From Paraburkholderia rhynchosiae (lineage in GTDB: Bacteria > Pseudomonadota > Gammaproteobacteria > Burkholderiales > Burkholderiaceae), in contig NZ_PNXY01000005.1 of NCBI RefSeq assembly GCF_002879865.1, forward strand, positions 124,001 through 188,000: a stretch of 64,000 bases of DNA. The letters run 5' to 3'. This document shows positions 1 through 9,175 of the stretch, one piece after another. Below the pieces are notes generated by a model. It searched no databases. It worked only from the letters and a program-made list of their open reading frames with translations, and was not told where the DNA came from. A program made the translations under genes and the position numbers. Numbering within the stretch: the stretch's first letter is position 1; every line of letters begins with the position of its first letter.

Positions 1-52
1 CGCGCCGATGACCTCATCCCATGCAATACGTTACCCCTCCCCGGAAACTGTT

Positions 53-1891
53 ATGAAATTCAGCGTCAACAAATTTGAATACCTTTGCTATCGCCGCGAA
101 CACGAGAAGGCGAGCCGTGAGCTGCTGCAACTGCTCAGCAAGATCGACCAGCATTACGGCATCCTGATGGATGTCGACGTATGGGCACAGTCGAACGAAG
201 CCCAGGACATCATGGATGATCACCTGCTCGCTCGTCTGACGTCGGCAATCACTAGTCTTGTGACCGATCCGAAGTTTACGTTCTCCGACACGGGCATCGT
301 TCGTACCGTGTTGTTCCAGCGCTGGCTGGCCGCGATGTTTGCGGCCAGCCCGTTCCGCAACGCCGATCACATTCTCCGTTCGCTGGGCGTCGACGAGCAC
401 GCACGCAACGCTATCCAGTTGCGCAACAGCGAAGTCCGCAAGTTCCAGCTCTTCTATCTGCCGGAGTCGGAAGTCCGTCTCGACTGGGACGCCCTGTGGA
501 AACTCGACAAGACGACGGCCGCCTCGCTCGCGATGACCATCATGTCGTCGCGCTTCCTCGGCACGCCGTCGGCGCATCAAAAGCGCGAACTGCTGCTGCG
601 CTGGCTGCCTGAGCGGCTCGAGCAGATTGACAGCATCGATTCGCTGCCGATGGGCGTCCTCCACGACGTCTACATGCACTGCAGCTACGCGGACATGGCG
701 GCCAAGCACGACATCAAGAAGCCGATCAACGCGCTGATCCGCCGCAAGCTCGAAGCACTCGGAATCGCGGACGTTACGCGGCCGGCGGCCCGCGTCGAGG
801 GCGAAAAGCCTGTCGTGCTGGTCGTGCTCGAGTGGTTCTCGAAGAACCATTCGATCTACCGCACACACTCGCAAACCCTCGTCGCGATGCGTGACAAGTT
901 TCATCTGGTCGGCATGGGCTACGACGGCCGTGTCGACGACACCGGCAAGGCGGTCTTCCACGAATTCATTCCTTTGCAGGGCGCCAACGTGTGGGAAGCC
1001 GCACGTCATGTGCGCGATACAAGCGAAGCCCGCAACGCACAGATGACGTATATGCCGAGCGTCGGCATGTTCCCGATCACGATGGTTCTCGCATGCTTGC
1101 GCGTCGCGCCGCTGCAATTGATGGCGCTTGGTCATCCGGCCACCACCCATGGCCATGCAATGGATTACGTGGTCGTCGAGGAAGACTATGTTGGCGACGA
1201 AGCCTGCTTCAGCGAAAAGCTGCTGAAGTTGCCGCGGGACGGCATGCCGTACCGCGCGCCGGCCGCCATGCTGGAGCTGCAACTGCCGACTGAAAAGGCG
1301 CCGTCCAATGTGGTCAAGATTGCCGTAGCAGGCACGACGATCAAGCTGAACCCAGGCTTCCTCCACACGTGCGCCGCGATCGCTCGCGAATCCAGCGTTC
1401 CCGTGGAGTTCCACTTCCTCGTGGGCCAGGCTACGGGTCTCGTTTTCCCGCAGGTCCGCAATCTCATCCGTCGACTGCTCGGCGAAAGCGCTGTCGTCCA
1501 CAAGCACCAGGGCTACGCTGGTTATATGAACGTGATTGCCGGTTGCGACATGTTCCTGAATCCGTTCCCGTTCGGCAATACCAACGGAATCGTCGACACG
1601 GTGTGGGCGGGGCTCGTGGGTGTCTGTAAGACCGGACGCGAAGTCCATGAGCATATCGATGAAGGCATGTTCCGCCGCCTCGGTTTCCCTGAGTGGACCA
1701 TCGCGAAGACCAACGACGAATACAAAGCCTCTGCGCTGCGCCTGATTGAAAACGCGCAGGAACGCCACAATTTGTGCGCGTCGCTGGCGGGTCCGAAGGC
1801 CATTGAAAAGCTGATTTTCCACGGCCGCCCCGAGATTCTCGGCGAGCGTATGCAAGCGCTCTGGCTCGACGAAGTCCACCAGGTGCAGTGA
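53..1891 (+). CDS. HMW1C/NGT-type cytoplasmic N-glycosyltransferase (GT41)
   Basis: A 612-residue protein resembling the HMW1C and ApNGT enzymes, soluble GT41 transferases that move glucose from UDP-glucose to Asn in N-X-S/T sequons of adhesins and other proteins. Family-like blocks are EWFSKNHSIYRTHS (about residue 260), MALGHPATTH followed by DYVVVEEDYVG (about 357), TIKLNPGF (about 429, holding the family's conserved nucleotide-binding Lys) and NPFPFGNTNGIVD followed by VCKTGREVHEHIDEG (about 502-537). No signal peptide or membrane segment is seen. An in-frame ATG at position 8 would add 15 residues; I prefer 53 because MKFSVNKFEY begins the ordered sequence, though neither start has a strong ribosome site. 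It sits 7 bp upstream of a methyltransferase/GT9-like gene. The acceptor protein is not in the window. The family call is strong; donor and acceptor are inference. Confidence 0.85.
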   Translation: MKFSVNKFEYLCYRREHEKASRELLQLLSKIDQHYGILMDVDVWAQSNEAQDIMDDHLLARLTSAITSLVTDPKFTFSDTGIVRTVLFQRWLAAMFAASPFRNADHILRSLGVDEHARNAIQLRNSEVRKFQLFYLPESEVRLDWDALWKLDKTTAASLAMTIMSSRFLGTPSAHQKRELLLRWLPERLEQIDSIDSLPMGVLHDVYMHCSYADMAAKHDIKKPINALIRRKLEALGIADVTRPAARVEGEKPVVLVVLEWFSKNHSIYRTHSQTLVAMRDKFHLVGMGYDGRVDDTGKAVFHEFIPLQGANVWEAARHVRDTSEARNAQMTYMPSVGMFPITMVLACLRVAPLQLMALGHPATTHGHAMDYVVVEEDYVGDEACFSEKLLKLPRDGMPYRAPAAMLELQLPTEKAPSNVVKIAVAGTTIKLNPGFLHTCAAIARESSVPVEFHFLVGQATGLVFPQVRNLIRRLLGESAVVHKHQGYAGYMNVIAGCDMFLNPFPFGNTNGIVDTVWAGLVGVCKTGREVHEHIDEGMFRRLGFPEWTIAKTNDEYKASALRLIENAQERHNLCASLAGPKAIEKLIFHGRPEILGERMQALWLDEVHQVQ

Positions 1892-1898
1892 GACGAAC

Positions 1899-3659
1899 AT
1901 GAATGAAACCAGTAAATCCGCGATGCGCCGCGCACGCGATCCCGCTTTTCTGCAGCATTACTTTGTGGGCAAGGGCATCGATATCGGCGCGGGAGACGAC
2001 CCTCTTAAAGCGCACGCGCATGTTTTTCCGGGCGTGACCGAGATCCTGTCATGGGATAAGGCGCAGGGCGACGCACTGCGCATGGCGGGAGCACAGGACG
2101 CATCGTTCGATTTCGTGCACTCCAGCCATTGCCTCGAGCATCTGGGCAATCCATTTCAGGGGCTCGCGAGATGGCTCGAACTGCTGAAGCCCGGCGGCTA
2201 TGCGGTCCTGACCGTTCCCGACGAAGATCTGTACGAGAAGGGCAAGTGGCCGAGCCACTTCAATCGTGACCACAAGGTCAGCTTCACCATCTGCAAGCCG
2301 GAGAAGTCTTTGCCGGGATCGGTGAACGTGCTCGATGTCGTGCGGGCGCTATCTCCGGTTGCATCGTGCGAGCGCGTGTCCCTCGTGCGGGAACATTACG
2401 ACGAGCGTCGCCAGGACGTGGACCAGACTGCGCGTGGCCTTGCCGAATGCGCCATTGAAATAGTGCTGCGCAAGCGCGCGGTGCCGAGCGCCCGTGAAAT
2501 GATGAACGCTGCATCAAAGGCTCGTGACGCGCAGGAAAGCCTTCGGGCCTGGCGGCTCGCAGTGAAAACGTACCCGTACCGCTTCGAGGTCTACCACGGT
2601 GCGATGCTCGCATGGTTGCGCTGGGATCTCATCGAAGATATCGACGCCTTGTGGGCCCAATGCATCGAATGTCTGCCGGACCAGCATTTGCCCCGGCTCT
2701 ATCACGCGCTGCACACCATCGCGGGCGGCAAGATACAGGAAGGCTTCAGCACGCGCGAATCGTGGATGAGCAAATTCGGATGGCAACGCCGCACGACAGT
2801 GCAGCCGCCGTCGACTTTTCCAGCCTGGTCAGGCGAGCCGCTCGATGGAAAGTCGATCGTCATCTGGAGCGAGTTCGGTCTCGGCGACGAAATCTTCTTC
2901 TTGCGATTCGCGCGGATTCTTCGCGAGCGTTGCGGCGCTGCGCGTGTGTCGGTAGTGTGCCAGGCACCGCTCGTCACGTTATTCGAGCGCTCAGGAGAGG
3001 CCGACGCGGTGTTTAGCGTCGCGCAGGCCGCCGGGTTGCCGCAGCACGACTACTGGGCATTCCCGCATGCGATCCCGGCTCACGTTGCGTTGGACCTCGA
3101 AGCGTTGCCGAAGTCTGTGCCTTACCTGCACGCACCGGGAGCGGCTGATTTCGCGGCGCTGACACAGAGTAAGGGCACGCTGAAAGTGGGCGTGGCGTTC
3201 AAAGGCGCGCCGACCCATGAGAACGACAAACAGCGGTCGTTGCCTTCTCTGTCGGTACTGGACGATCTCTTCAACGTGGAGGGCGCGGAGTTTTTCAGTC
3301 TGCAGAAGGGTGCTGGCGCCGACGAGGCCGCGGACTACGCGAAGCGCCTGCCGAACTTCCATGATGTCGGCGCCTCGCTGCGTAGCATGGACGACACTGC
3401 CAACGCGATCGCCGCTCTCGACGTGGTGCTGACCGTAGATACGTCGGTCGCGCATGTCGCGGCCGCAATGGGCAAGCCGACGTGGTTGATGCTGCCGTTC
3501 TACGGCGACTGGCGCTGGCACTACACGCGCAACGACAGTCCATGGTATCCGACGATGCGCCTGTTCCGCAGGCTTCCCGGCGGCGACTGGTCGGAGGTGG
3601 TCGCACGCCTTCGCGGCCGCTTGCTGATGGCGTTGAACTCCGAGCGCGCCGAGTTGTGA
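1899..3659 (+). CDS. Fused SAM methyltransferase / TPR-GT9-like protein
   Basis: A 586-residue two-part protein. The N-terminal part (about residues 20-190) is a class I methyltransferase: motif I GIDIGAGDDPL near 26, VHSSHCLEHLGNP near 72 and the post-motif LLKPGGYAVLTVPDEDLYE near 95. A helical, TPR-like stretch (about 190-300) leads into a C-terminal domain of the kind found behind TPRs in GT9-like proteins: WSGEPLDGKSIVIWSEFGLGDE near 308 and VDTSVAHVAAAMGKPTWLML near 513, followed by GDWRWHYTRNDSPWYP. The ATG lies 7 bp after the glycosyltransferase stop, so the two are probably co-transcribed and may act on the same glycoprotein. Substrate and acceptor cannot be told from sequence. A terminator follows at 3691. 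Confidence 0.75.
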   Translation: MNETSKSAMRRARDPAFLQHYFVGKGIDIGAGDDPLKAHAHVFPGVTEILSWDKAQGDALRMAGAQDASFDFVHSSHCLEHLGNPFQGLARWLELLKPGGYAVLTVPDEDLYEKGKWPSHFNRDHKVSFTICKPEKSLPGSVNVLDVVRALSPVASCERVSLVREHYDERRQDVDQTARGLAECAIEIVLRKRAVPSAREMMNAASKARDAQESLRAWRLAVKTYPYRFEVYHGAMLAWLRWDLIEDIDALWAQCIECLPDQHLPRLYHALHTIAGGKIQEGFSTRESWMSKFGWQRRTTVQPPSTFPAWSGEPLDGKSIVIWSEFGLGDEIFFLRFARILRERCGAARVSVVCQAPLVTLFERSGEADAVFSVAQAAGLPQHDYWAFPHAIPAHVALDLEALPKSVPYLHAPGAADFAALTQSKGTLKVGVAFKGAPTHENDKQRSLPSLSVLDDLFNVEGAEFFSLQKGAGADEAADYAKRLPNFHDVGASLRSMDDTANAIAALDVVLTVDTSVAHVAAAMGKPTWLMLPFYGDWRWHYTRNDSPWYPTMRLFRRLPGGDWSEVVARLRGRLLMALNSERAEL

Positions 3660-3690
3660 TCGCGTTGGTGTACTCGGCGCGGCACACGGG

Positions 3691-3718
3691 AAAACGGGCT
3701 CCTTCGGGAGCCCGTTTT
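3691..3718. terminator. Bidirectional rho-independent terminator
   Basis: AAAACGGGCTCC, a TTCG loop, then GGAGCCCGTTTT form a perfect 12-bp stem with A and T runs at its ends. It lies between the convergent methyltransferase/GT9 gene and hexR and could serve both strands. Confidence 0.9.
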
Positions 3719-3771
3719 GCGTTCAAGTAAATCCGCAACGACCAAACAGGGCGCGCTTCGCGGGCCAGTCT

Positions 3772-4617
3772 TTACCCATCCGCGCCAATCCTTCTGCGCG
3801 CAATCAATTCCTTGGCACCGGCCAGCTTCTCCGCGAGATCTGGCCCGCGTTTTAGCGCGACCCCTACCGCAAGAATGTCGCCGATCGCCAGATGCGAAGT
3901 GCGCGAGGTCATCGGCGAAAAAATGTCCGTGTCCTCGTCGATATTGGCAAAGAGCCCGACCGATGCAATGCGCGCGAGCGGTGAATTGCCATGCGTCACG
4001 GCGATCACTTTTGCACCGCCCGCTACAGCCGACTTCGCCGCATCGACGATATCGCGCGTGCGCCCGGTGTTAGAAATCGCGACCACGACGTCGCCTTCGC
4101 CCAGCATCGCTGCCGACATCAGGAACGTATGCGGATCGGAATAGGCGACGCTCGGCATGCCGAGCCGGAAGAACTTATGTTGCATGTCGAGCGCGGTGAT
4201 GCCCGAACCGCCCGCGCCGTAGAACTCAATCCGCTTCGCTTGCGACAGCACCTCGATCGCCACTGCCACGCTATCCGACGACAGGTTGTTGCGCACCTGG
4301 ATCAGCGCGCCGATTGTCCGGTCGAACACCTTGGCGGCGACGCCCGGCGCCGGTTCATCCGGCCGCACGTCGCGATAGACGGCCGGCACTTCGGTGGCGA
4401 TGCCCTGCGCCAACCGGATCTTGAACTCGCGAAACCCCGAAAAGCCGAGCGCATGACAAAACCGGGCGATGGTCGGCTGGCTCACGCCCGCGCGGGCGGC
4501 GACTTCTGTCATAGAGAGATCGAGCACCTCGCGCGGCGCCTCGATCACGTAATCGGCCAGCTTGCGTTCAGACGGGCGCAACTGCTCGCGCATCTCTTCG
4601 ACTTGGGACAGCATCAT
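3772..4617 (-). CDS. hexR: HexR, RpiR-family regulator of Entner-Doudoroff genes
   Basis: A 281-residue RpiR/MurR-family repressor. The N-terminal HTH_6 domain has its recognition helix around residues 45-58 (VSQPTIARFCHALGF), and a SIS sugar-phosphate-binding domain runs from about 128 to 255 with YGAGGSG at 133 and ISNTGRT at 181. HexR proteins bind 2-keto-3-deoxy-6-phosphogluconate and derepress edd, eda and related sugar genes. Here the gene is divergent from edd-eda, and the 289-bp gap carries two inverted repeats of the HexR type (4672-4686 and 4803-4817), which supports the name and suggests both autoregulation and control of edd. Two adjacent Met codons make the exact start uncertain by one residue. 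Confidence 0.88.
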   Translation of the reverse strand: MMLSQVEEMREQLRPSERKLADYVIEAPREVLDLSMTEVAARAGVSQPTIARFCHALGFSGFREFKIRLAQGIATEVPAVYRDVRPDEPAPGVAAKVFDRTIGALIQVRNNLSSDSVAVAIEVLSQAKRIEFYGAGGSGITALDMQHKFFRLGMPSVAYSDPHTFLMSAAMLGEGDVVVAISNTGRTRDIVDAAKSAVAGGAKVIAVTHGNSPLARIASVGLFANIDEDTDIFSPMTSRTSHLAIGDILAVGVALKRGPDLAEKLAGAKELIARRRIGADG

Positions 4618-4671
4618 TGGAAAACTCGCACTATGCTGAAGAATGCGTGGACTATAGCTGATTGGCGGGAA

Positions 4672-4686
4672 GGTACAAAAACTACA
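4672..4686 (-). promoter_or_regulatory. Candidate HexR operator, hexR-proximal
   Basis: On the minus strand this reads TGTAGTTTTTGTACC, matching 12 of 15 positions of the HexR motif known from other proteobacteria (TGTARTWWWAYTACA, recalled). It lies 55 bp upstream of the hexR start. Confidence 0.6.
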
Positions 4687-4802
4687 TCTGCGCCGTAGGT
4701 GTTATCCCTAAGTCTTGCCTGATTTTCTCCTAACAGACGCCAGCAAGGCGTTTCACGGGAAAATACGGCGCCGCGACCCAGCGGGGATTCCGATTGCGGT
4801 CG

Positions 4803-4817
4803 TGTAGTTTTTCTACT
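4803..4817 (+). promoter_or_regulatory. Candidate HexR operator, edd-proximal
   Basis: TGTAGTTTTTCTACT matches 13 of 15 positions of the recalled HexR motif and is a near-palindrome (GTAG/CTAC arms). It lies 90 bp upstream of the edd ATG. Confidence 0.68.
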
Positions 4818-4906
4818 AACATTGCCATCGTCGGTCGTTACGACGCCCCGCGATACCTACCTGGCATAGTGCTCGCGCGCCTGCCGCCAGCGACGAAGGA
4901 GTTCCG

Positions 4907-6838
4907 ATGGTTTCCCCGCATTCGCAATTGTTGAAGGTCACGCAGCGCGTGGTCGAACGCAGCAAGCCAACTCGCGAGGCATATCTCGCCCGCATTCACC
5001 AGGCGCAGGGCAAGTTCCCGGCCCGCGGCGCGCTCTCCTGTGCCAATCTGGCCCACGGTTTCGCGGGCCTCGAAGGCAACGACAAGCTCGTCATCAAGCA
5101 GATTCGCGAGCCGAATATCGGCATCGTGTCCTCGTACAACGAGATGCTGTCGGCTCACGCGCCGTACAAAAACTACCCGGATATCATCAAACAGGCCGCG
5201 CGCGAAAACGGCGGTGTTGCGCAATTCGCGGGCGGCGTGCCGGCCATGTGCGACGGCGTCACACAAGGCAATGCTGGCATGGAGCTGTCGCTGTTCTCGC
5301 GCGAAGTCATCGCGATGAGCACGGCGGTCGCGCTCACCCACAACATGTTCGACGCGGCGCTGTGCCTGGGCATTTGCGACAAGATCGTGCCGGGCCTGTT
5401 AATCGGTGCGCTGCAATTCGGCCACCTGCCCACCATCTTCGTGCCGGCCGGCCCGATGACCAGCGGCCTGTCGAACGACGACAAAGCCAAGACCCGCCAG
5501 AAGTTCGCGACCGGCCAGTGCGGCCGCGACGCGCTGCTCGAAGCGGAAGCCGCCGCGTATCACGGCCACGGCACCTGCACGTTCTACGGCACCGCGAACA
5601 GCAATCAGATGCTCATGGAAATCATGGGGCTGCATCTGCCCGGTTCGGCTTTCGTGCATCCGCACACGCCTTTGCGCGACGCGTTGACTGCGCAGGCCGC
5701 GCGCCGCGTGCTCGATCTGACCGTGGAGCGCGGCAACTACATGCCGATCGGCCACGTCATCGACGAAAAGGCGATCGTCAACGGCATAGTCGCTTTGCTG
5801 GCGACGGGCGGCTCGACCAATCACACGCTGCACCTCGTTGCCATTGCGCGCGCGGCAGGCATCGTGATCGACTGGGACGACTTCGACACGCTGTCGCAAG
5901 CCGTGCCGCTGCTCGCGAAGATATACCCGAACGGCAAAGCCGACGTGAACCATTTCCACGCAGCCGGCGGCGTCGCGTTCCTGGTGCGCAATCTGCTCGA
6001 AGGCGGTTTGCTGCACGAAGACGTCAACACGGTGGTGGGCAAGGGACTGAAGCACTACACGGAAGAACCGAAGCTGATCGACGGCAAGCTGCAATGGGTG
6101 CCGGGCGCGCAAGCGAGCGAAGACACCGCGGTGCTGCGCGGCATCAAGGAGCCGTTCCAGCCGGACGGCGGCTTGCGTCTGATGCAAGGCAAGCTGGGAC
6201 GCGGCGTGATCAAGATCTCGGCGGTCGCGCAACAGCATCGCAAGGTGAAGGCGCCGGCCATCGTGTTCGACTCGCAGGAAGCCGTGCAGGAAGCGTTCGA
6301 CAACGGCGAACTGAAGCGCGACTTCATTGCCGTCGTGCGTTTTCAGGGCGCGCGGGCAAACGGCATGCCCGAGCTGCATCGTTTGACGCCGCTGCTCGGT
6401 GTGTTGCAGGATCAAGGTTTCCACGTCGCATTGGTGACTGACGGCCGCATGTCGGGCGCGTCGGGCAAGGTGCCGGCGGTGATTCATCTGTCGCCGGAAG
6501 CACTGTTGCAAGGGCCGATCGGCAAAGTCCGCACCGGCGACATGCTCGTGATCGACGCCGAAGCCGGCGTGCTTGACGTCGAGATCGACGCGGCCGAGTG
6601 GGCTGCGCGGCCGGGCGCGGCACCGCTGCATCAGGCGGAGAACGAAGTCGGCTTTGGCCGAGAACTGTTCGGCGTTTTCCGCGCGGCGGCAGCGCCCGCG
6701 GAGCAGGGCGCCTCGGTATTCGGCGCAATGGTGGGCGAGCATCCGGCCTCGCACGGCGAGCACGCCGCAGCGTCGTCTGCCACGAAACACGCCGGTCAGC
6801 GCGGCGAAACACATACAAGCACCACTCAGGCCAGCTAA
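4907..6838 (+). CDS. edd: Phosphogluconate dehydratase
   Basis: A 643-residue IlvD/Edd-family dehydratase converting 6-phosphogluconate to 2-keto-3-deoxy-6-phosphogluconate, the first committed Entner-Doudoroff step, in the cytoplasm. Visible family features are [10 protein letters not shown] (about 113-122) and [13 protein letters not shown] (about 153), carrying iron-sulfur ligand cysteines, then [11 protein letters not shown] (about 304) and [23 protein letters not shown] (about 510). The ATG at 4907 has AAGGAG six bases upstream. The protein is about 40 residues longer than E. coli Edd (603, recalled) because of a C-terminal Ala/Gly/His/Ser-rich tail from about 600 on that looks unstructured. 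It is followed 40 bp later by eda, and a HexR-like site lies upstream. Confidence 0.95.
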   Translation: MVSPHSQLLKVTQRVVERSKPTREAYLARIHQAQGKFPARGALSCANLAHGFAGLEGNDKLVIKQIREPNIGIVSSYNEMLSAHAPYKNYPDIIKQAARENGGVAQFAGGVPAMCDGVTQGNAGMELSLFSREVIAMSTAVALTHNMFDAALCLGICDKIVPGLLIGALQFGHLPTIFVPAGPMTSGLSNDDKAKTRQKFATGQCGRDALLEAEAAAYHGHGTCTFYGTANSNQMLMEIMGLHLPGSAFVHPHTPLRDALTAQAARRVLDLTVERGNYMPIGHVIDEKAIVNGIVALLATGGSTNHTLHLVAIARAAGIVIDWDDFDTLSQAVPLLAKIYPNGKADVNHFHAAGGVAFLVRNLLEGGLLHEDVNTVVGKGLKHYTEEPKLIDGKLQWVPGAQASEDTAVLRGIKEPFQPDGGLRLMQGKLGRGVIKISAVAQQHRKVKAPAIVFDSQEAVQEAFDNGELKRDFIAVVRFQGARANGMPELHRLTPLLGVLQDQGFHVALVTDGRMSGASGKVPAVIHLSPEALLQGPIGKVRTGDMLVIDAEAGVLDVEIDAAEWAARPGAAPLHQAENEVGFGRELFGVFRAAAAPAEQGASVFGAMVGEHPASHGEHAAASSATKHAGQRGETHTSTTQAS

Positions 6839-6878
6839 GCAAGCCAACCAGGCGGCCGCAGAAACAAGGAGTTTGACT

Positions 6879-7520
6879 ATGACGTCGAAAACAGTAAGCG
6901 ATATCGTGCGCCTCGGCCCGGTGATTCCGGTGCTCGCGTTCGACTCCGTCGAGCAGGGCGAACACGTATCGCGCGCATTGCATGCGGGTGGCGTGAAGGT
7001 GCTCGAAATCACGCTGCGCACGGCGGCCGGGCTGGAGGCGATCGAGCGCGCGAGCCAGTTGGCCGAAGATATCGTGGTCGGCGTAGGCACGATCACGAAG
7101 CCTGAGCACTGCGCTCAGGCGAAGAAGGCGGGCGCGCAGTTCGGCGTCTCGCCGGGCCTCACCAAGGACATGCACAAAGCCGCACAGGATGCAGGCTTGC
7201 CGCTCCTGCCTGGCGTGATGACGCCGAGCGACATTATCACCGCGCTCGAACTCGGCTATGAAATCGTGAAGTTTTTCCCGGCGCAGCAGGCGGGCGGCGT
7301 GCCGATGCTGCAAGCTTTTCATGGCCCGTTCCCGACGCTGAAGTTCTGCCCGACAGGCGGCATTACCGCGGAAACCGCCACGCACTTCCTGTCGCTGCCG
7401 AATGTGGTGTGCGTCGGTGGCTCTTGGCTCACGCCGAAAGCCGCACTGGCCGCGCAAAACTGGGACGAAGTCACGCGTCTCGCGCGCGCCGCCAGCCAGT
7501 TGGCCGCGCCTGCTCACTAG
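6879..7520 (+). CDS. eda: KDPG aldolase (2-keto-3-deoxy-6-phosphogluconate aldolase)
   Basis: A 213-residue class I aldolase splitting KDPG into pyruvate and glyceraldehyde-3-phosphate. The catalytic Glu is in EITLRT (residues 43-48) and the Schiff-base Lys is K131 in IVKFFPAQQAGG, close to Lys133 of the E. coli enzyme. The frame is open for about 300 bases upstream inside edd, but the ATG at 6879 has AAGGAG seven bases before it and starts the conserved protein, so the longer frame is rejected. It forms an operon with edd and probably with the gluconate genes that follow. Confidence 0.96.
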   Translation: MTSKTVSDIVRLGPVIPVLAFDSVEQGEHVSRALHAGGVKVLEITLRTAAGLEAIERASQLAEDIVVGVGTITKPEHCAQAKKAGAQFGVSPGLTKDMHKAAQDAGLPLLPGVMTPSDIITALELGYEIVKFFPAQQAGGVPMLQAFHGPFPTLKFCPTGGITAETATHFLSLPNVVCVGGSWLTPKAALAAQNWDEVTRLARAASQLAAPAH

Positions 7521-7567
7521 TACCTATCCGCCGCATTCAAGTCAGTCAGTAGGTCAGGGAATTAAGG

Positions 7568-7606
7568 GCCTCGTCGATACAGCCAGTCGGGCTGTTGCGG
7601 CGAGGC
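7568..7606 (+). other. Hairpin between eda and the gluconate permease
   Basis: GCCTCG (7568-7573) pairs with CGAGGC (7601-7606), and inside them ACAGCC (7579-7584) pairs with GGCTGT (7590-7595). No T run follows, so it is not a classical terminator; it may be a transcript-stabilising or processing element in the 250-bp gap. The rest of the gap shows no gene. Confidence 0.4.
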
Positions 7607-7770
7607 TTCGTTGCAAATATGCGCGCTGGTTTCGCGGGCTTTTAGAGACAACAGACAGTAAAATTCAGCGTCCGCGTGGCGTATCCATTTCAGACGCCGG
7701 GCCGGTCGCCATGAGACGAGGTGGCTGCCGTCTTCCGTACCCACAATCAATAACGCAAAGGAGGAGCTTC

Positions 7771-9165
7771 ATGGAAGCTGTTCACGGCAGCACGCTGCTG
7801 GTATTCGCGGTGATCGCCATCGCCTTGCTGATCTTGCTGATCACGCGCTACAAGGTCTATCCGTTTATCGTTCTGATCGTAGTGTCGCTGCTGCTCGGGC
7901 TCGCGGCCGGCATGCCGATGTCGACCATCGTCAAATCGTTCGAAACCGGCAATGGCAATACGCTCGGGCACATCGCCGTGGTGGTGGGTCTCGGCACGAT
8001 GCTCGGCAAGATGATGGCCGAATCGGGCGGCGCCGAGCGCATCGCCACGACGCTGATCAACTGGTTCGGCGAGAAGAACATTCACTGGGCGATGATGGTC
8101 GTCGCGATCATCGTCGGTTTGCCGGTGTTCTTCGAAGTCGGCTTCGTGTTGCTGATTCCGATTGCCTTCAACGTTGCAAAGCGCACCAACAAATCGCTGC
8201 TGCTGGTCGGCTTGCCGATGGTCGCGGGTCTCTCCGTCGTGCACGGACTGATTCCGCCGCACCCGGCCGCGATGCTCGCCGTGCAGCAGTATCACGCGGA
8301 TATCGGCAAGACGATCGCCTACGGCCTGATCGTCGGCGTGCCGACGGCCATCGTCGCGGGGCCGCTGTTCGCGCTGCTGATGAGCCGCTATGTCAAGCTG
8401 CCGAAAGATAACCCGCTCGCCGCGCAATTTCTCAACAGGGACGAGGTGCCGCTGTCCGGCACGCCGGGCGGCGCAAACGCGGCGCCGAAGCGTGAACTGC
8501 CGAGTTTCGGCATCACGCTCTTTACGGTTCTGCTGCCGGTGATCCTGATGCTGGTGGGCAGTTGGGCCGATCTGGTCTTCACGCCGAAGACCTTGCCAAA
8601 CGATCTACTGCATTTCGTCGGCAACTCGGACGTCGCGCTGCTGATTGCGGTGCTGGTCAGCTTCTGGACCTTCGGCGCGAGCCGCGGTTTCAATCGCGAT
8701 CAGATCCAGAAGTTCTGCGGCGAATGTCTTGCGCCGATCGCGGGCATTACGCTGATTGTCGGCGCGGGCGGCGGTTTCGGGCGCGTGTTGATGGATAGCG
8801 GCATTTCCAAAGAAATCGTTGCTGCGGCGACCGCGGCGCATCTGTCGCCGTTGCTGTTCGGCTGGCTGGTCGCGGCGCTGATCCGTCTCGCCACGGGTTC
8901 GGCGACTGTCGCGATGACGACCGCCTGCGGCATCGTCGCGCCGATCGCAGCGGCAAGCGGCGTGCAGGTCAAGCCGGAGTTGATGGTGCTGGCAACCGGC
9001 TCGGGCTCGCTGATCTTCTCGCACGTGAACGACGGCGGCTTCTGGCTGATCAAGGAGTATTTCGGTATGACGGTGGGGCAGACCTTCAAGACATGGTCGC
9101 TCCTCGAGACCATCATTTCGCTGATGGGTTTGCTGTTGACCTTCGCGCTCGCGGCGGTCCTGTAA
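7771..9165 (+). CDS. GntP-family gluconate:H+ symporter
   Basis: A 464-residue polytopic inner-membrane protein of the GntP family, with roughly 12-14 hydrophobic segments beginning at residue 9. Family-like sequence includes GLGTMLGKMMAESGGAERIA (about 69), GLPVFFEVGFVLLIP (about 115), VHGLIPPHPAAML (about 155) and a C-terminal SHVNDGGFWLIKEYFGM (about 415). The ATG at 7771 has AAAGGAGGAG four bases upstream; the same frame is open 369 bases further upstream but that stretch is not membrane-protein sequence. Location between eda and gluconokinase makes gluconate the most likely substrate; other sugar acids are possible. gntK follows with AAGGAG overlapping the stop codon, so translation is probably coupled. 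Confidence 0.9.
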   Translation: MEAVHGSTLLVFAVIAIALLILLITRYKVYPFIVLIVVSLLLGLAAGMPMSTIVKSFETGNGNTLGHIAVVVGLGTMLGKMMAESGGAERIATTLINWFGEKNIHWAMMVVAIIVGLPVFFEVGFVLLIPIAFNVAKRTNKSLLLVGLPMVAGLSVVHGLIPPHPAAMLAVQQYHADIGKTIAYGLIVGVPTAIVAGPLFALLMSRYVKLPKDNPLAAQFLNRDEVPLSGTPGGANAAPKRELPSFGITLFTVLLPVILMLVGSWADLVFTPKTLPNDLLHFVGNSDVALLIAVLVSFWTFGASRGFNRDQIQKFCGECLAPIAGITLIVGAGGGFGRVLMDSGISKEIVAAATAAHLSPLLFGWLVAALIRLATGSATVAMTTACGIVAPIAAASGVQVKPELMVLATGSGSLIFSHVNDGGFWLIKEYFGMTVGQTFKTWSLLETIISLMGLLLTFALAAVL

Positions 9166-9175
9166 GGAGCTTTTG

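Noticed and set aside
14..1900. A 628-residue minus-strand open frame antisense to the N-glycosyltransferase
   Set aside because: It mirrors the coding gene exactly; composition is His/Arg/Glu-rich shadow sequence typical of GC-rich genomes.
1..3659. Recent horizontal acquisition of the glycosyltransferase pair
   Set aside because: No transposase, integrase, tRNA or direct repeats flank it and base composition is not clearly different from its neighbours.
5399..7096. A 565-residue minus-strand frame across edd
   Set aside because: Antisense shadow; no domain resemblance and edd on the plus strand is unambiguous.
9173..9175. TTG as the start of gluconokinase
   Set aside because: The ATG at 9176 immediately after it has correct spacing from AAGGAG and begins the conserved sequence.
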